Of a stretch of 50,512 nt of DNA, positions 1 to 7,011 are shown one piece after another (position 1 is the first letter of the stretch; the number at the start of each line of letters is the position of its first letter). The notes beneath the pieces were generated by a model. The model worked only from the letters and a program-made list of their open reading frames with translations, did not search any database and was not told the origin of the DNA. The DNA is from a virus: positions 1-50,512 of the IMG/VR virus record IMGVR_UViG_3300036792_000226; one strand, 5' to 3'. The position numbers and the translations under genes are program-made.

Positions 1-153
1 GGACGGAAAACCGATGTATTCAAGCTGGTACGCCTAATGTCGCCACTCTTGGCACTCCCCTTACTCTTCCTGGTCGCGCGCGCGCTGTACCTGGTGCGCA
101 CGCGGCCAACTCCAACCGTCCACCACTACCACTCGCCAGAGTGCAAACACTAA
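1..153 (+). CDS. C-terminal end of a membrane protein (partial)
   Basis: Frame 1 is open from the first base to a TAA at 151-153 and gives the last 50 residues of a protein whose start lies outside the window. A hydrophobic stretch (residues about 13-33, rich in Leu, Pro and Ala) followed by Arg-rich sequence looks like one membrane helix with a short cytoplasmic tail ending in a His/Tyr/Cys-containing peptide. Family unknown. It is the first of three consecutive plus-strand genes that look more like host or moron genes than phage core genes. Confidence 0.45.
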   Translation, partial: GRKTDVFKLVRLMSPLLALPLLFLVARALYLVRTRPTPTVHHYHSPECKH

Positions 154-195
154 CGGAGTACCAGTCCGCCGCAAGGCGAGAGACGGAGCAAAGCA

Positions 196-732
196 ATGGC
201 AAAAGCAATGAAAGGCAAAGCGGCTCTACTGCCGTTCCCAGCTCGGACGGATGAGGCGGAAAAGCTAATGTGTGCGGCAGTAGATCGGCTGGAAGCTGGC
301 GACACGGAAGCCGAGATAGACCTACTCAGAGCGGCGCTCAACCTTGACCCGCAATGCACCTCGGCGCTTATCAACCTGGGCACGGCAATGTACAACCGTC
401 GCGCGTATCTGGAGGCGCTGTCACTCTATGAGCGGGCCACCAAGGCCGATCCATCGTATGCGCTGGCGTTCTTCAACTATGCCAACGCGCTTGATGAGCT
501 GGAGCGCCTACCAGAGGCCATCGCAGCCTACCGGCAGGCTCTAGCCATCGCGCCACGCTATGCAGACGCGCATTACAACCTCGCCCTGGCTTACCAGCGT
601 AGCGGAGAGAAGCGCAAGGCCATTCCGCACTGGAGCCGGTACATCAAGCTGGACCCGTCCACAGTATGGACAGCGCACGCGCACCGGGAGTTGCGCCGGG
701 CGCTGAAGGCCGATCCGTTGCAGCTCGTGTGA
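196..732 (+). CDS. tetratricopeptide repeat protein
   Basis: A 178-residue protein with four consecutive 34-residue TPR units (about residues 21-156), each with the typical pattern of a small residue at positions 8 and 20 and Pro at position 32 (NLDP, KADP, AIAP, KLDP). TPRs form a helical scaffold for protein-protein contact, so the partner rather than a reaction is the question. A GGAG box lies upstream of the ATG. There is no signal peptide or catalytic domain. Free-standing TPR proteins of this style are frequent in Acidobacteriota genomes and unusual in phage cores, so I infer a cargo (moron) or host gene. Confidence 0.85.
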   Translation: MAKAMKGKAALLPFPARTDEAEKLMCAAVDRLEAGDTEAEIDLLRAALNLDPQCTSALINLGTAMYNRRAYLEALSLYERATKADPSYALAFFNYANALDELERLPEAIAAYRQALAIAPRYADAHYNLALAYQRSGEKRKAIPHWSRYIKLDPSTVWTAHAHRELRRALKADPLQLV

Positions 733-778
733 GAGCCGCTCGCGGAGTAGCCACCACCTTATTGGGATTGACCTAACA

Positions 779-811
779 CGGCGCGCGTTTTCAATCTAGG
801 ATCGCGCGCCG
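779..811. repeat. 9-bp inverted repeat between the TPR and secreted-protein genes
   Basis: CGGCGCGCG at 779-787 is matched perfectly by CGCGCGCCG at 803-811 around a 15-nt loop. No T-run follows, so it is not a textbook intrinsic terminator. It could be a Rho-linked stem, an mRNA-stabilising stem or an operator. It separates the two leftmost complete genes. Confidence 0.5.
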
Positions 812-862
812 TTCCACTCAAAATGCAGCACCAATCGCCGCAAGGCCAACTACGGAGAAACC

Positions 863-1324
863 ATGAACTACGCAAAGCACCTACTGTTACCTATCGCCTT
901 GGTCTGTTCCCTCATGCCCTTTCACGCTGCACACTCACAGGAAAGTGTGAGTCACAAAACCCTTTTCGTCGCCGCCGATCCTAGCTTTCAAACTGCTCTC
1001 GCTGCCGCGATGGTCAAAAAGGACGTTCCCGTGTCCATCGTGTCGGAACCGGCAAATGCTGTCTTCACCCTGAGAGCTGCCGCAGTCGATTCCAAAGCGG
1101 AATCTACAGGCTCAAAGATTGCTCGCTGCGCCCTGGCCTATTGCGTCGGCATGAATGGATCGTCAAGTGTGTCCGTGGAGCTGATCGACAACGCGAACGG
1201 TTCTGTCGTCTGGGCTTACCAGGTGCGCAAGGGAAACGCCGGGCCTATCGGCGTTCAGTCGCTCTCTGAAGCCGTTGCAAAACACCTGAAGAATGACTAT
1301 CTGAAGAAGCTGGCCGCGCAGTAG
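863..1324 (+). CDS. secreted (periplasmic) protein of unknown function
   Basis: The 153-residue product starts with a clear Sec signal peptide: Lys at position 5, a hydrophobic core (residues about 7-17) and a likely cleavage after HAAHSQ near residue 26. The mature part has a Walker-free alpha/beta pattern: a strand FVAADPSF, a helix, then strands around SVSVELID and GSVVWAY. The fold recalls small periplasmic proteins that pair a nucleotide-like sensor strand pattern with a single disulfide candidate (CALAYC). A GGAG box is placed well before ATG. The gene has no phage-specific relative that I recognise; probably host-derived cargo. Confidence 0.75.
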   Translation: MNYAKHLLLPIALVCSLMPFHAAHSQESVSHKTLFVAADPSFQTALAAAMVKKDVPVSIVSEPANAVFTLRAAAVDSKAESTGSKIARCALAYCVGMNGSSSVSVELIDNANGSVVWAYQVRKGNAGPIGVQSLSEAVAKHLKNDYLKKLAAQ

Positions 1325-1492
1325 CTTGCGGCGGTGGCCAGTCCTGGCGGATGGGCCACTGTCGGAAGTTACTCTAACCCCGAAAGGAAACACCGCCAAC
1401 CTAACGGGCGAGTCTATTTGAATAGACAGTCCACGGTTCCACCACTTAGAATGCGCCACAGTGTCAGTCCGCCTGTAGGAGGGCGAGCGACG

Positions 1493-2029
1493 ATGCAAAC
1501 CACTTCCACATCCGATCAAATCACTTACGGCATCCAGCTCTGGAAGCTGAACTGTCTCTATTGGGACGGCCACAACTACCGCTGGGCGCGCCATCATCGC
1601 GCGGTCGCGCCGGAGCTACAGGGTAAAATCGCGGTCGCTGTCAATCGGCCGCTCAAGCACTGTTTCGCCGGGCCTGATGAAGTCTCGGAAGCTGGCCGCC
1701 GCGAAGGGAAACCACACCGCATGTCTCCGTCGTCTCTTAACGATCTGCAGGCGCTTCTGCCGCGCAACGCTACCGTCTCCACCTTTGTTGTCAACGAAAC
1801 CCGTACCGGCAACGCCTGCCGCCTCTTGGTCTTCGCTGTCCTGCAAGGGGAAATTGTCCTGGTTACAAAGGCCGTGGCCGCCGCCCTGGCTCTGGAGCTG
1901 TATCACGCGCAGCTGATCTTTCCTGCATCGCGCGAGAATGCCGGCGCCTGCTTGGTCGCGCAGCTCGGGCGCGCACTGCATGGGGATGATGCGGCCTTTG
2001 GTCATCAGTCCATCGGAGAGGGAAAATAA
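1493..2029 (+). CDS. hypothetical protein, first gene of small-gene chain
   Basis: A 178-residue product beginning at the ATG at 1493, chosen because AGGAGG lies about ten bases upstream; an in-frame start at 1334 has no ribosome site. The N-terminal half is Trp/Tyr-rich (LWKLNCLYWDGHNYRW) and the C-terminal half is hydrophobic and helical. No recognised domain. It stands at the head of a run of co-directional genes separated by a few bases or overlapping, so it probably shares their mRNA. Confidence 0.6.
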   Translation: MQTTSTSDQITYGIQLWKLNCLYWDGHNYRWARHHRAVAPELQGKIAVAVNRPLKHCFAGPDEVSEAGRREGKPHRMSPSSLNDLQALLPRNATVSTFVVNETRTGNACRLLVFAVLQGEIVLVTKAVAAALALELYHAQLIFPASRENAGACLVAQLGRALHGDDAAFGHQSIGEGK

Positions 2030-2030
2030 A

Positions 2031-2375
2031 ATGCCGCACACACCTGGACCGTACCATCTCGTCACTCTCGATGCGCCGCTCTCTGACTGGACGGGCGCGC
2101 GTTACATCATTCGCAGCAAAAAGCACGCGCCTGGCGGGGTCGCTGTCATCATCGGCGGCACGGGCGCAGAAGAGGAAGCGGCGACCGCTCGCCTCTTCGA
2201 GTGGGCTCCGGAGCTGCTCGCAGCCTGCCAAGCCCAGCACAAAGCCATGGATGCTTTGCTGGCGCGGCTGATCGAGCTGGATAAGACGTTCTTTCCCTCA
2301 AAGAGCGGCCACATCTGGGACGCGCTGGTGCAGGGGCACACGGCCATCACCAAGGCCACGGCGGTGACGGAATGA
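2031..2375 (+). CDS. phage accessory protein, HTPGP / APELL type
   Basis: 114 residues starting at the ATG one base after the preceding TAA, with a GGAGAGGG box. The N-terminus HTPGPYHL and the later sequence with an APELLAAC block match a widespread group of small phage proteins (Ea22-like in arrangement) whose function is unknown. The middle is a beta-rich segment ending in GGTGAEEE. It overlaps the next gene by four bases (ATGA). Confidence 0.7.
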   Translation: MPHTPGPYHLVTLDAPLSDWTGARYIIRSKKHAPGGVAVIIGGTGAEEEAATARLFEWAPELLAACQAQHKAMDALLARLIELDKTFFPSKSGHIWDALVQGHTAITKATAVTE

Positions 2376-2608
2376 ACAGCGCGCAGGCACAACAGGAAGC
2401 AGTCCGCCGCTGGGGTCCGCTGGGTGCGGTGGTGCAGTTCTTCCAGGGCGTGGCGCATCCTTTCTGCGTGGGGACGGCGCTCAATCACGGCGCTAGTTTC
2501 TCCTTCCATCCATTCGGCCGCGGCGAGTCCTGGGAAGCTGCGTTCGCCGATGCCGCAACCAAACAACCGGAGTTCTTTCATCACACCAAGGTGAGGGCCA
2601 TGCGATGA
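2372..2608 (+). CDS. small hypothetical phage protein
   Basis: 78 residues, translationally coupled by ATGA overlaps at both ends. An N-terminal helix (AQQEAVRRWG) is followed by a hydrophobic strand pair (AVVQFF, PFCVGT) and an aromatic GRGESWEAAF helix start. No known domain. The overlap pattern on both sides is the best evidence that it is translated. Confidence 0.65.
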   Translation: MNSAQAQQEAVRRWGPLGAVVQFFQGVAHPFCVGTALNHGASFSFHPFGRGESWEAAFADAATKQPEFFHHTKVRAMR

Positions 2609-2850
2609 GGGACTCAGCGATAGATCGCTACATCACTGGCAATTGGGGTGAGGATCAGTTTCGCAATTGCCCGGAACCTTCCCAGCTCGAAGAGGACGTG
2701 CTTGGACTGCTCGAAGCCGCCGGGATGTCTCTGGCGGTGAGTGACTCCATCATGAAACTAATCTCCGATTGGCAACATAAGCGCGAGATGGAAGAGATTG
2801 CCAAGGAAGATGCCGCGATGGCTGGCAGCGGAGAGGACTGGCCCCGATGA
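2605..2850 (+). CDS. small acidic hypothetical protein
   Basis: 81 residues, acidic (runs such as EEDVLGLLEAA and REMEEIAKEDAA), mostly helical, without Cys clusters or membrane segments. Coupled by ATGA at both ends. Function unknown. Confidence 0.65.
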   Translation: MRDSAIDRYITGNWGEDQFRNCPEPSQLEEDVLGLLEAAGMSLAVSDSIMKLISDWQHKREMEEIAKEDAAMAGSGEDWPR

Positions 2851-3134
2851 GCAACACAGTCCTCCAGCTCGGCTTGGCGCTCAACCTCGATGAGAAACCG
2901 GCCCCAGCTCCCGCGGTCTGGGAGCGCGTGCTTGGTTCGCTCGGCAAGATCGACACGGTTCACATCCACAAACCAACCGGCTGGACCGTCCGCCACTGCG
3001 GCCATCCCACAGCGAATTTCCCTTACTACATCGAGACGCCGGACGGTCGGCGTGTTCTAGCGCCAAACGGGCGCGGCTTTCAACGGCTGGAACTGGCCAA
3101 GAAACACACGGAGGAAAACAATGCACGCAGATGA
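2847..3134 (+). CDS. small hypothetical protein
   Basis: 95 residues. The second half (PTGWTVRHCGHPTANFPYYIETPDG) resembles the sequence style of small phage proteins in which W-x-V-x-H-C-G-H-P precedes a Y-x-x-x-P-DG turn; I know this pattern only as uncharacterised. Starts inside the previous stop (ATGA). Confidence 0.65.
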   Translation: MSNTVLQLGLALNLDEKPAPAPAVWERVLGSLGKIDTVHIHKPTGWTVRHCGHPTANFPYYIETPDGRRVLAPNGRGFQRLELAKKHTEENNARR

Positions 3135-3300
3135 CTACCGGCGGTGTGACTGCGAGATTCAAGAGGTCCGCGGCGAGATACGCAGCGCAGTGGAGGAGTC
3201 GAAGACTTTGCAAATGGTGGCCGCGTGGATCATTGCACGCGCCATCCTAGTGCGGGCGAATGTCCTGCTCCAAGCATCCGGCATCGAAGGCCAAACCTAA
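3121..3300 (+). CDS. 59-residue helical protein overlapping the previous gene
   Basis: Hand-translated ORF with ATG at 3121 and TAA at 3298-3300, preceded by GGAGG at the right distance inside the end of the upstream gene (14-nt overlap). The product starts MHADDYRRCDCEIQ and is otherwise amphipathic helix. Function unknown. The strong ribosome site and tight packing argue for a real gene. Confidence 0.55.
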   Translation: MHADDYRRCDCEIQEVRGEIRSAVEESKTLQMVAAWIIARAILVRANVLLQASGIEGQT

Positions 3301-3389
3301 CGCGAACCATCGTTTTCAAACCGCGATGCACCATTCCCCCACTGCATCGCGGAGTAGCATGGAACACATTCTGTTGTCGGGGTGTCACG

Positions 3390-3611
3390 ATGAAAACCTT
3401 TGATCCAAAGTGCCTGGAACTGGCGCGCGCATTCCTGGAAGATGAGCCGGCATTGCTCGCTGTTCCTGGCAAAGCCGATGAGCTGGCCGGCGAGATACAG
3501 GCCTGCATTGAAACTTGGATCGGCGACCAGGTGCAGGCGGCCGGTACTTTCGCGGAAGAGGGATTCTTGCGCAGGGCGGAAAACGCCGACTGGAAGGGCC
3601 CCATCGCATGA
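3390..3611 (+). CDS. small hypothetical protein
   Basis: 73 residues from the ATG at 3390; a longer in-frame start at 3225 lacks a ribosome site and runs through the 3121 gene. Mostly helical and acidic (AFLEDEPALLAV, AGEIQACIETWIGDQV), consistent with a small helical bundle. The 89-bp gap upstream holds no other gene. ATGA overlap with the next gene. Confidence 0.6.
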   Translation: MKTFDPKCLELARAFLEDEPALLAVPGKADELAGEIQACIETWIGDQVQAAGTFAEEGFLRRAENADWKGPIA

Positions 3612-3877
3612 AAGCACACATCACCGCGCGCATCTTCGTCGCCGGCGAGCTGCTTGGGGAAGAGTCTCTCGAACTGGACGAGGCGCAAATCGAAACCCTG
3701 TTGCCGGAGATCGCCAGGCAACATGCCAAGCTGGTGGGAGATCGTCCGTTCATGGTCGAGATTGAATTTCTCGATGAGCATGACCCACAGCAACGCTACT
3801 TCCGTTTCGGCAGCGATCCTGCCGGCATGGTCACACCTATCGCCGTCTCTCTGGGAGGCTTCGCGCGTGAAAACTGA
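3608..3877 (+). CDS. small hypothetical protein
   Basis: 89 residues from the ATG at 3608, which overlaps the previous stop. Beta strand (HITARIFVAGEL) - helix (EAQIETLLPEIARQHAKL) - strand (FMVEIEFLDE) - strand pattern. No recognised family. Confidence 0.6.
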   Translation: MKAHITARIFVAGELLGEESLELDEAQIETLLPEIARQHAKLVGDRPFMVEIEFLDEHDPQQRYFRFGSDPAGMVTPIAVSLGGFAREN

Positions 3878-4106
3878 AGAGAAACTCGGCTGGAGTCTTT
3901 CGCCGGCCGGCAATATCGTTATCACCATGACGCGCGACGATTACGATTCGCTGCTTCTTCAGCTCGGCTATGCCGCCGGCTGCGCAGGACAAAACGATGA
4001 TCCTGTTTTTCGCCGCAATAACATCTTGCTGCTGAATCGCCTGAATGCCGGCAATCCCCACTATCGGCCTTACATCGTACCGGAGGAGATCGCACGTGAA
4101 CGCTAA
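3867..4106 (+). CDS. phage protein of the 'LLLQLGYAAG' family
   Basis: 79 residues using a GTG start at 3867 that follows GGGAGG and overlaps the previous gene by 11 nt. The segment TRDDYDSLLLQLGYAAGCA and the closing NAGNPHYRPYIVPEE match a common small phage family of unknown function in which the C-terminus describes a short Asn/Gly/Pro-rich tail. Family recognised by pattern only. Confidence 0.6.
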   Translation: MKTEEKLGWSLSPAGNIVITMTRDDYDSLLLQLGYAAGCAGQNDDPVFRRNNILLLNRLNAGNPHYRPYIVPEEIARER

Positions 4107-4341
4107 CGATAACGGCGCCGCCGCCGTCGCTCATCTGGATGCGGTCAATTCGAATCCCTTTCCCGCTGGAATCGCTCGGAGTGACATCTTGGTGGGCCGT
4201 CTCCGCGAGCACCAGGACTGCCCTTTCCCTGCCTGCCAGCTCTCGCGAGGCCATGCGCTGCCGCATTGTTGCACCGATCCTCGCAACCCATCACACTATG
4301 CGATGTGTGACGATAGCGGCCTCATACTACGGAGGATATGA
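4096..4341 (+). CDS. small Cys/His-containing protein
   Basis: 81 residues with a GTG start at 4096 preceded by GGAGGAG. It has CPFPAC, then HALPHCC and later a MC, so a zinc site of C-x4-C ... H-x3-H-C type is possible. Such C-P-x-x-x-C ... GH motifs appear in many tiny phage proteins. Function unknown. Confidence 0.55.
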   Translation: MNANDNGAAAVAHLDAVNSNPFPAGIARSDILVGRLREHQDCPFPACQLSRGHALPHCCTDPRNPSHYAMCDDSGLILRRI

Positions 4342-4344
4342 AGC

Positions 4345-4605
4345 GTGCGCAAAATCCAAGTCCCACTCAAGCGGTACGCCGCTCCAGAATATCTGCGAGA
4401 TCTGTGTAACCGCATCGAGCGGTGTTACTTCTCCCATGATCGCGACTGGAGCTGCATCGAAGCCATCTTCCTCGCGGACATCAAAGCGATGGAAGCCCGC
4501 GAGCCGAAAGCTCTGCCGACACCGGCAATCAAACGGCCGCCCAAGAAACTCATCCGCGCGCTATCGCGCGTTGCCGATCAGCTCGCCAAGGATGGCCGGC
4601 GATGA
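4345..4605 (+). CDS. small basic hypothetical protein
   Basis: 86 residues with a GTG start three bases after the previous stop and a GGAGG box. Helical, with a Lys/Arg/Pro-rich C-terminal half (KRPPKKLIRALSRV). Ends with the ATGA that starts the next gene. Confidence 0.6.
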   Translation: MRKIQVPLKRYAAPEYLRDLCNRIERCYFSHDRDWSCIEAIFLADIKAMEAREPKALPTPAIKRPPKKLIRALSRVADQLAKDGRR

Positions 4606-4838
4606 GCACTGCCGCGGTCGCCGTCGTCGAGCCTTGCCCCAATGCCAAGCGCAAGAAGCAAACCAACCGGGGCAAGGTCATCCGTTTGGTGTACGAGTGC
4701 AAAATGACTTGCATGATCTGCCGCGGCCAGGCGATGGTGTCACGCTGCCCGGTGTGCGAAGGATGCGGCCTGGTGCGCGGAGCGAAGTGCGACCGCTGCC
4801 AAGCCTCCGGCCGGCTGCCAGCATCGGTGGCCAAATGA
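4602..4838 (+). CDS. DnaJ-type zinc-ribbon micro-protein
   Basis: 78 residues with three CxxC pairs (CMIC, CPVCEGC, CDRC) in a tandem arrangement like the central zinc domain of DnaJ: C-x2-C-x-G ... C-x2-C-x-G-x-G. This predicts two zinc sites and a protein- or nucleic-acid-binding role, not catalysis. A Lys/Arg-rich N-terminal part precedes it. Last gene of the plus-strand chain; it converges with minus-strand genes only nine bases away and no terminator stem is visible between them. Confidence 0.7.
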   Translation: MSTAAVAVVEPCPNAKRKKQTNRGKVIRLVYECKMTCMICRGQAMVSRCPVCEGCGLVRGAKCDRCQASGRLPASVAK

Positions 4839-4847
4839 CGCCTGAAC

Positions 4848-5081
4848 CTAACGCAGTATCGCGAAGATGCCCAGCACAGCGCGCAGGTCGCGCCCTAGTC
4901 TTAAATCCTCGTATTGGCGCTGCTCTGCGGTGAGGAGATGGCGGCGCGCCCTTTCGTTCTCACTGCGCCGCTGCTCCGCCTCGTAGGCCTCGCGCAGCTC
5001 GCGCGCGCGACGCTCGCACTTCGTTTCAACGCCGGCAGCTCGTTGCTCCCGGCGCAGCCGCTTTGCCGCCTTGTTGCTCAC
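4848..5081 (-). CDS. charged coiled-coil micro-protein
   Basis: 77 residues, GTG start at 5081 inside the upstream stop (GTGA). Almost entirely Arg/Glu-rich helix (KRLRREQRAA, RELREAYEAEQRR), typical of a short coiled coil or RNA/DNA-binding helix. Terminal gene of the leftmost minus-strand operon. Function unknown. Confidence 0.6.
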   Translation of the reverse strand: MSNKAAKRLRREQRAAGVETKCERRARELREAYEAEQRRSENERARRHLLTAEQRQYEDLRLGRDLRAVLGIFAILR

Positions 5082-5236
5082 GCCTCGCCCACTTGCTCTT
5101 TCGGGATGATGTAGCCGTTCGCCAGCGCGATCCGCTGCACCTCACCCACAGGGATGCTCGTGTCCCAAAACAGTTTTTCGTATTCGGCGTGGTTCACGAT
5201 GAGATAGGTCCGCTCGTCGCATACCTTGCGGGTCAT
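5078..5236 (-). CDS. 52-residue hypothetical protein
   Basis: Hand-translated ORF: ATG at 5236, TGA at 5078-5080. The product begins MTRKVCDERTYLIVNHAEYEKLF and continues with IPVGEVQRIALANGYIIPKEQ, a strand-helix-strand pattern with good codon choice. It begins three bases after the Acb2-like gene and overlaps the next gene by GTGA, so the three are probably co-translated. Confidence 0.6.
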   Translation of the reverse strand: MTRKVCDERTYLIVNHAEYEKLFWDTSIPVGEVQRIALANGYIIPKEQVGEA

Positions 5237-5239
5237 TGC

Positions 5240-5449
5240 TCATGGCTCGCAGGCAATGCCTTGGTTGGCAGTCATCACCGCTTCGCGCAGCTTGCGGATG
5301 GCCGCGGTCTGGTCTGCGCTGGCCGTGGTGTTCGCCAGCACCACGCGCGCGAAAACCAGCGCCGCCTCGCGGATGCGCTGATAGCGTTCTGTCTGATCGC
5401 CTTTCGGCGCGTGGTACGTGAAATAGTTCACCAGCTCTGCATCGGTCAT
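5240..5449 (-). CDS. Acb2/Tad1 hairpin-domain protein (predicted anti-CBASS / anti-Thoeris sponge)
   Basis: 69 residues matching the pattern I know for phage Acb2 proteins: an N-terminal F-x-YHxP ... DQ segment (FTYHAPKGDQ, about residues 10-19), Y..IREAA (24-31), and a C-terminal helix KLREAVMTAN..IA (about 53-66). Acb2 oligomers bind cyclic di- and trinucleotides and related cADPR signals, so that CBASS or Thoeris effectors are not switched on; the protein acts in the cytoplasm by sequestration. Length is shorter than typical Acb2 (about 90 residues), lacking some N-terminal sequence. AAAGGAG lies six bases before ATG. It sits in a run of tiny accessory genes, a normal place for anti-defence genes. 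Assignment is by sequence pattern only. Confidence 0.75.
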   Translation of the reverse strand: MTDAELVNYFTYHAPKGDQTERYQRIREAALVFARVVLANTTASADQTAAIRKLREAVMTANQGIACEP

Positions 5450-5529
5450 CGCATCTCCTTTGTCATTTCGGCCGTGATTCGATTACAGCGGCGGGTAATT
5501 TTATTAGGGATTTATATACCTGGGTCCCT

Positions 5530-5712
5530 TTAGCTCCGATTTGCTAAATCCAGCGCCGCAGAAGACAGTCGAAACCAGTAATTACGTGCGGCGAGATCGC
5601 CTAGGACGCCCTCAACAGACTGAGCTAGTCCAGCAGCCTGCCCCAGAACCGCTTTTTGAAGGTCTGCCAGCGGAATAGTGGCTATTTCTGCGTTGCTCAT
5701 CGGTCTCAGCAT
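5530..5712 (-). CDS. 60-residue hypothetical protein
   Basis: An ORF is open from 5781, but the first well-supported starts are the ATGs at 5712 and 5700, behind purine-rich sequence (GAGAGGAAGCAGGAAAAGGA). The product is mainly helical (LADLQKAVLGQAAGLAQSVEGV) and ends with an aromatic RNYWFRLSS segment. Function unknown. The 80 bp between its stop and the Acb2-like gene hold an AT-rich patch (TATATAAATC on the minus strand) that could be a promoter. Confidence 0.5.
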   Translation of the reverse strand: MLRPMSNAEIATIPLADLQKAVLGQAAGLAQSVEGVLGDLAARNYWFRLSSAALDLANRS

Positions 5713-5765
5713 TTCCTTTTCCTGCTTCCTCTCCCGTAAGGAGTTAAGTATGTAATTCCCTTTTA

Positions 5766-5864
5766 TTACCCCATCTGGCACGGCGGCCGGCTCTGCATCG
5801 CCTGGGAGCTGATAAGTCCGGTGCCGCGCCGTTGGGGGTCATTCGCCGCGGCTGTCGGGGCCAT
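5766..5864 (-). CDS. possible 32-residue peptide
   Basis: Hand-translated ORF from ATG at 5864 to TAA at 5766-5768, with GGGG eight bases upstream. The product is Ala/Gln/Arg/Pro-rich and low in information, so I am unsure it is used; it fills an otherwise empty 115-bp gap. Confidence 0.3.
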   Translation of the reverse strand: MAPTAAANDPQRRGTGLISSQAMQSRPPCQMG

Positions 5865-5897
5865 GAGCGTAACCCCTGGGCGCGCCGGCGAAACTTG

Positions 5898-6113
5898 TTA
5901 GGTCAGTCCGGCCCACTTCTTAAAGCGGCCGGCGATGAAGCTCTCAGGCACCAGCCTGGGCTTCTTGAGGATGGTGGCTGTCAGCATTCCATCCTGATAA
6001 CTCCAATGCGCCTTCACGCCTTGCTGCTCCACCATGCCGCTGGTTTCTTCAGCGGGGATGCCGGCACGCTGCTGCAGGGTGGCGAACTGTTGGGGTGTCA
6101 TCGGGAACTGCAT
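5898..6113 (-). CDS. small hypothetical protein
   Basis: 71 residues from ATG at 6113. The in-frame ATG at 6122 sits directly against GAGGAG and is less likely, while the 6113 start has the box at nine bases. Sequence MQFPMTPQQFATLQQRAG, then SYQDGMLTATILKKPR and a basic Phe/Trp tail. No known family. Confidence 0.6.
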   Translation of the reverse strand: MQFPMTPQQFATLQQRAGIPAEETSGMVEQQGVKAHWSYQDGMLTATILKKPRLVPESFIAGRFKKWAGLT

Positions 6114-6126
6114 CGTGGGCATCTCC

Positions 6127-6525
6127 TCACACGGAACCTATGACCGATCCGTTCTGTACGGTTCTGGCGTCAATCTCATCGCGAAACTCATGCACGGTGT
6201 AAGGATCTTCACCTGGTCCGTGGAGGGGCGCGAATGGGCGGTGGCCGTCGATCTTGAACCACTCACCTAACTCGTGGTTCTCCACGCCGCGGCAGCGCTC
6301 GAAGATCCAGCGCCGCCAAGTCTTTTCGTTGTACGTGGCATCCGGAACCGGGAAGAAATGGCGCACCGTGAGCTTGTATTCCGGGTCGTAAGAATCCGGT
6401 CCCGGTACCGTGATCGCCAGCCGCACAGCGCCGTCTGCCTCGCGCACCAGGTCGAACTTCCAGCCCGGTTTGCACGTCGCCTTACTAACAAGAGCGGCGA
6501 GGATGTCGTGAGTATTGTCAGGCAT
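6127..6525 (-). CDS. hypothetical protein with beta-rich core
   Basis: 132 residues. Regular strand pattern (WKFDLVREADGAVRLAITVPG, YKLTVRHFFPVPDATY) followed by a W..W helix (EKTWRRWIFERCRGVE) and a flexible end. I recognise it as the kind of conserved phage protein that is still uncharacterised. Start supported by AGGAACGG eleven bases upstream. Confidence 0.65.
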   Translation of the reverse strand: MPDNTHDILAALVSKATCKPGWKFDLVREADGAVRLAITVPGPDSYDPEYKLTVRHFFPVPDATYNEKTWRRWIFERCRGVENHELGEWFKIDGHRPFAPLHGPGEDPYTVHEFRDEIDARTVQNGSVIGSV

Positions 6526-6537
6526 TGGGTCCGTTCC

Positions 6538-6636
6538 TCAGGCTGCGAGCTCGTCCTGGTCGCAGGAGCGGCAGCGGTGGCCTAACTGGCGCCACCAGCC
6601 GCAGACAGTGCAGAAAACCAGCTTGCGCACTCGCAT
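6538..6636 (-). CDS. 32-residue zinc-ribbon micro-protein
   Basis: Hand-translated ORF from ATG at 6636 to TGA at 6538-6540. Its 32 residues contain C-T-V-C-G and, after eleven residues, H-R-C-x2-C, i.e. the four ligands of a treble-clef or ribbon zinc site with nothing else attached. The ribosome site is weak (AGCGGG), so translation may depend on the upstream gene, whose stop lies twelve bases away. Confidence 0.5.
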   Translation of the reverse strand: MRVRKLVFCTVCGWWRQLGHRCRSCDQDELAA

Positions 6637-6648
6637 ACACGCCCGCTG

Positions 6649-7011
6649 CTAAACCGCGGGGATGTCGGTAAGGGTAGAGGGGTCCACATTCGCCTGCGCC
6701 GCTGTATCGGCCGCCAGGGCCTTCTGCGCGGCATTGTCGATGGACTCCACCCATGCCAGGGTTGTCGGGCTCAAGCTGGTGTTCTGGGCGGCCTCTTTGG
6801 CCACGGTCTGGATGGATACCAGCGCCGCGGTCACCTCGGCCGTCTTGGTGCCGCCTGACTTCAGTGCGGCCCAAAGCGTGGGGAGCTGGGTGAGAATCTC
6901 CTCCACCAGGGTGATGATGCCCGTCTCCATGCTGGAAAGGTTGAGCTGGGGAACTAGGCCTGCGAGTACCTGAGCCAGGATCGAGATGAGAGCAACTAAG
7001 GCTGGGGTCAT
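6649..7011 (-). CDS. hydrophobic, helical hypothetical protein
   Basis: 120 residues with a hydrophobic N-terminal helix (ALVALISILAQVLAGLVPQL) followed by Ala/Thr-rich amphipathic helices. It may associate with the membrane or be a helical bundle. Coupled to the preceding micro-ORF by ATGA. It lies directly downstream of the lipoprotein gene, so the pair may act at the envelope (inference). Confidence 0.6.
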   Translation of the reverse strand: MTPALVALISILAQVLAGLVPQLNLSSMETGIITLVEEILTQLPTLWAALKSGGTKTAEVTAALVSIQTVAKEAAQNTSLSPTTLAWVESIDNAAQKALAADTAAQANVDPSTLTDIPAV

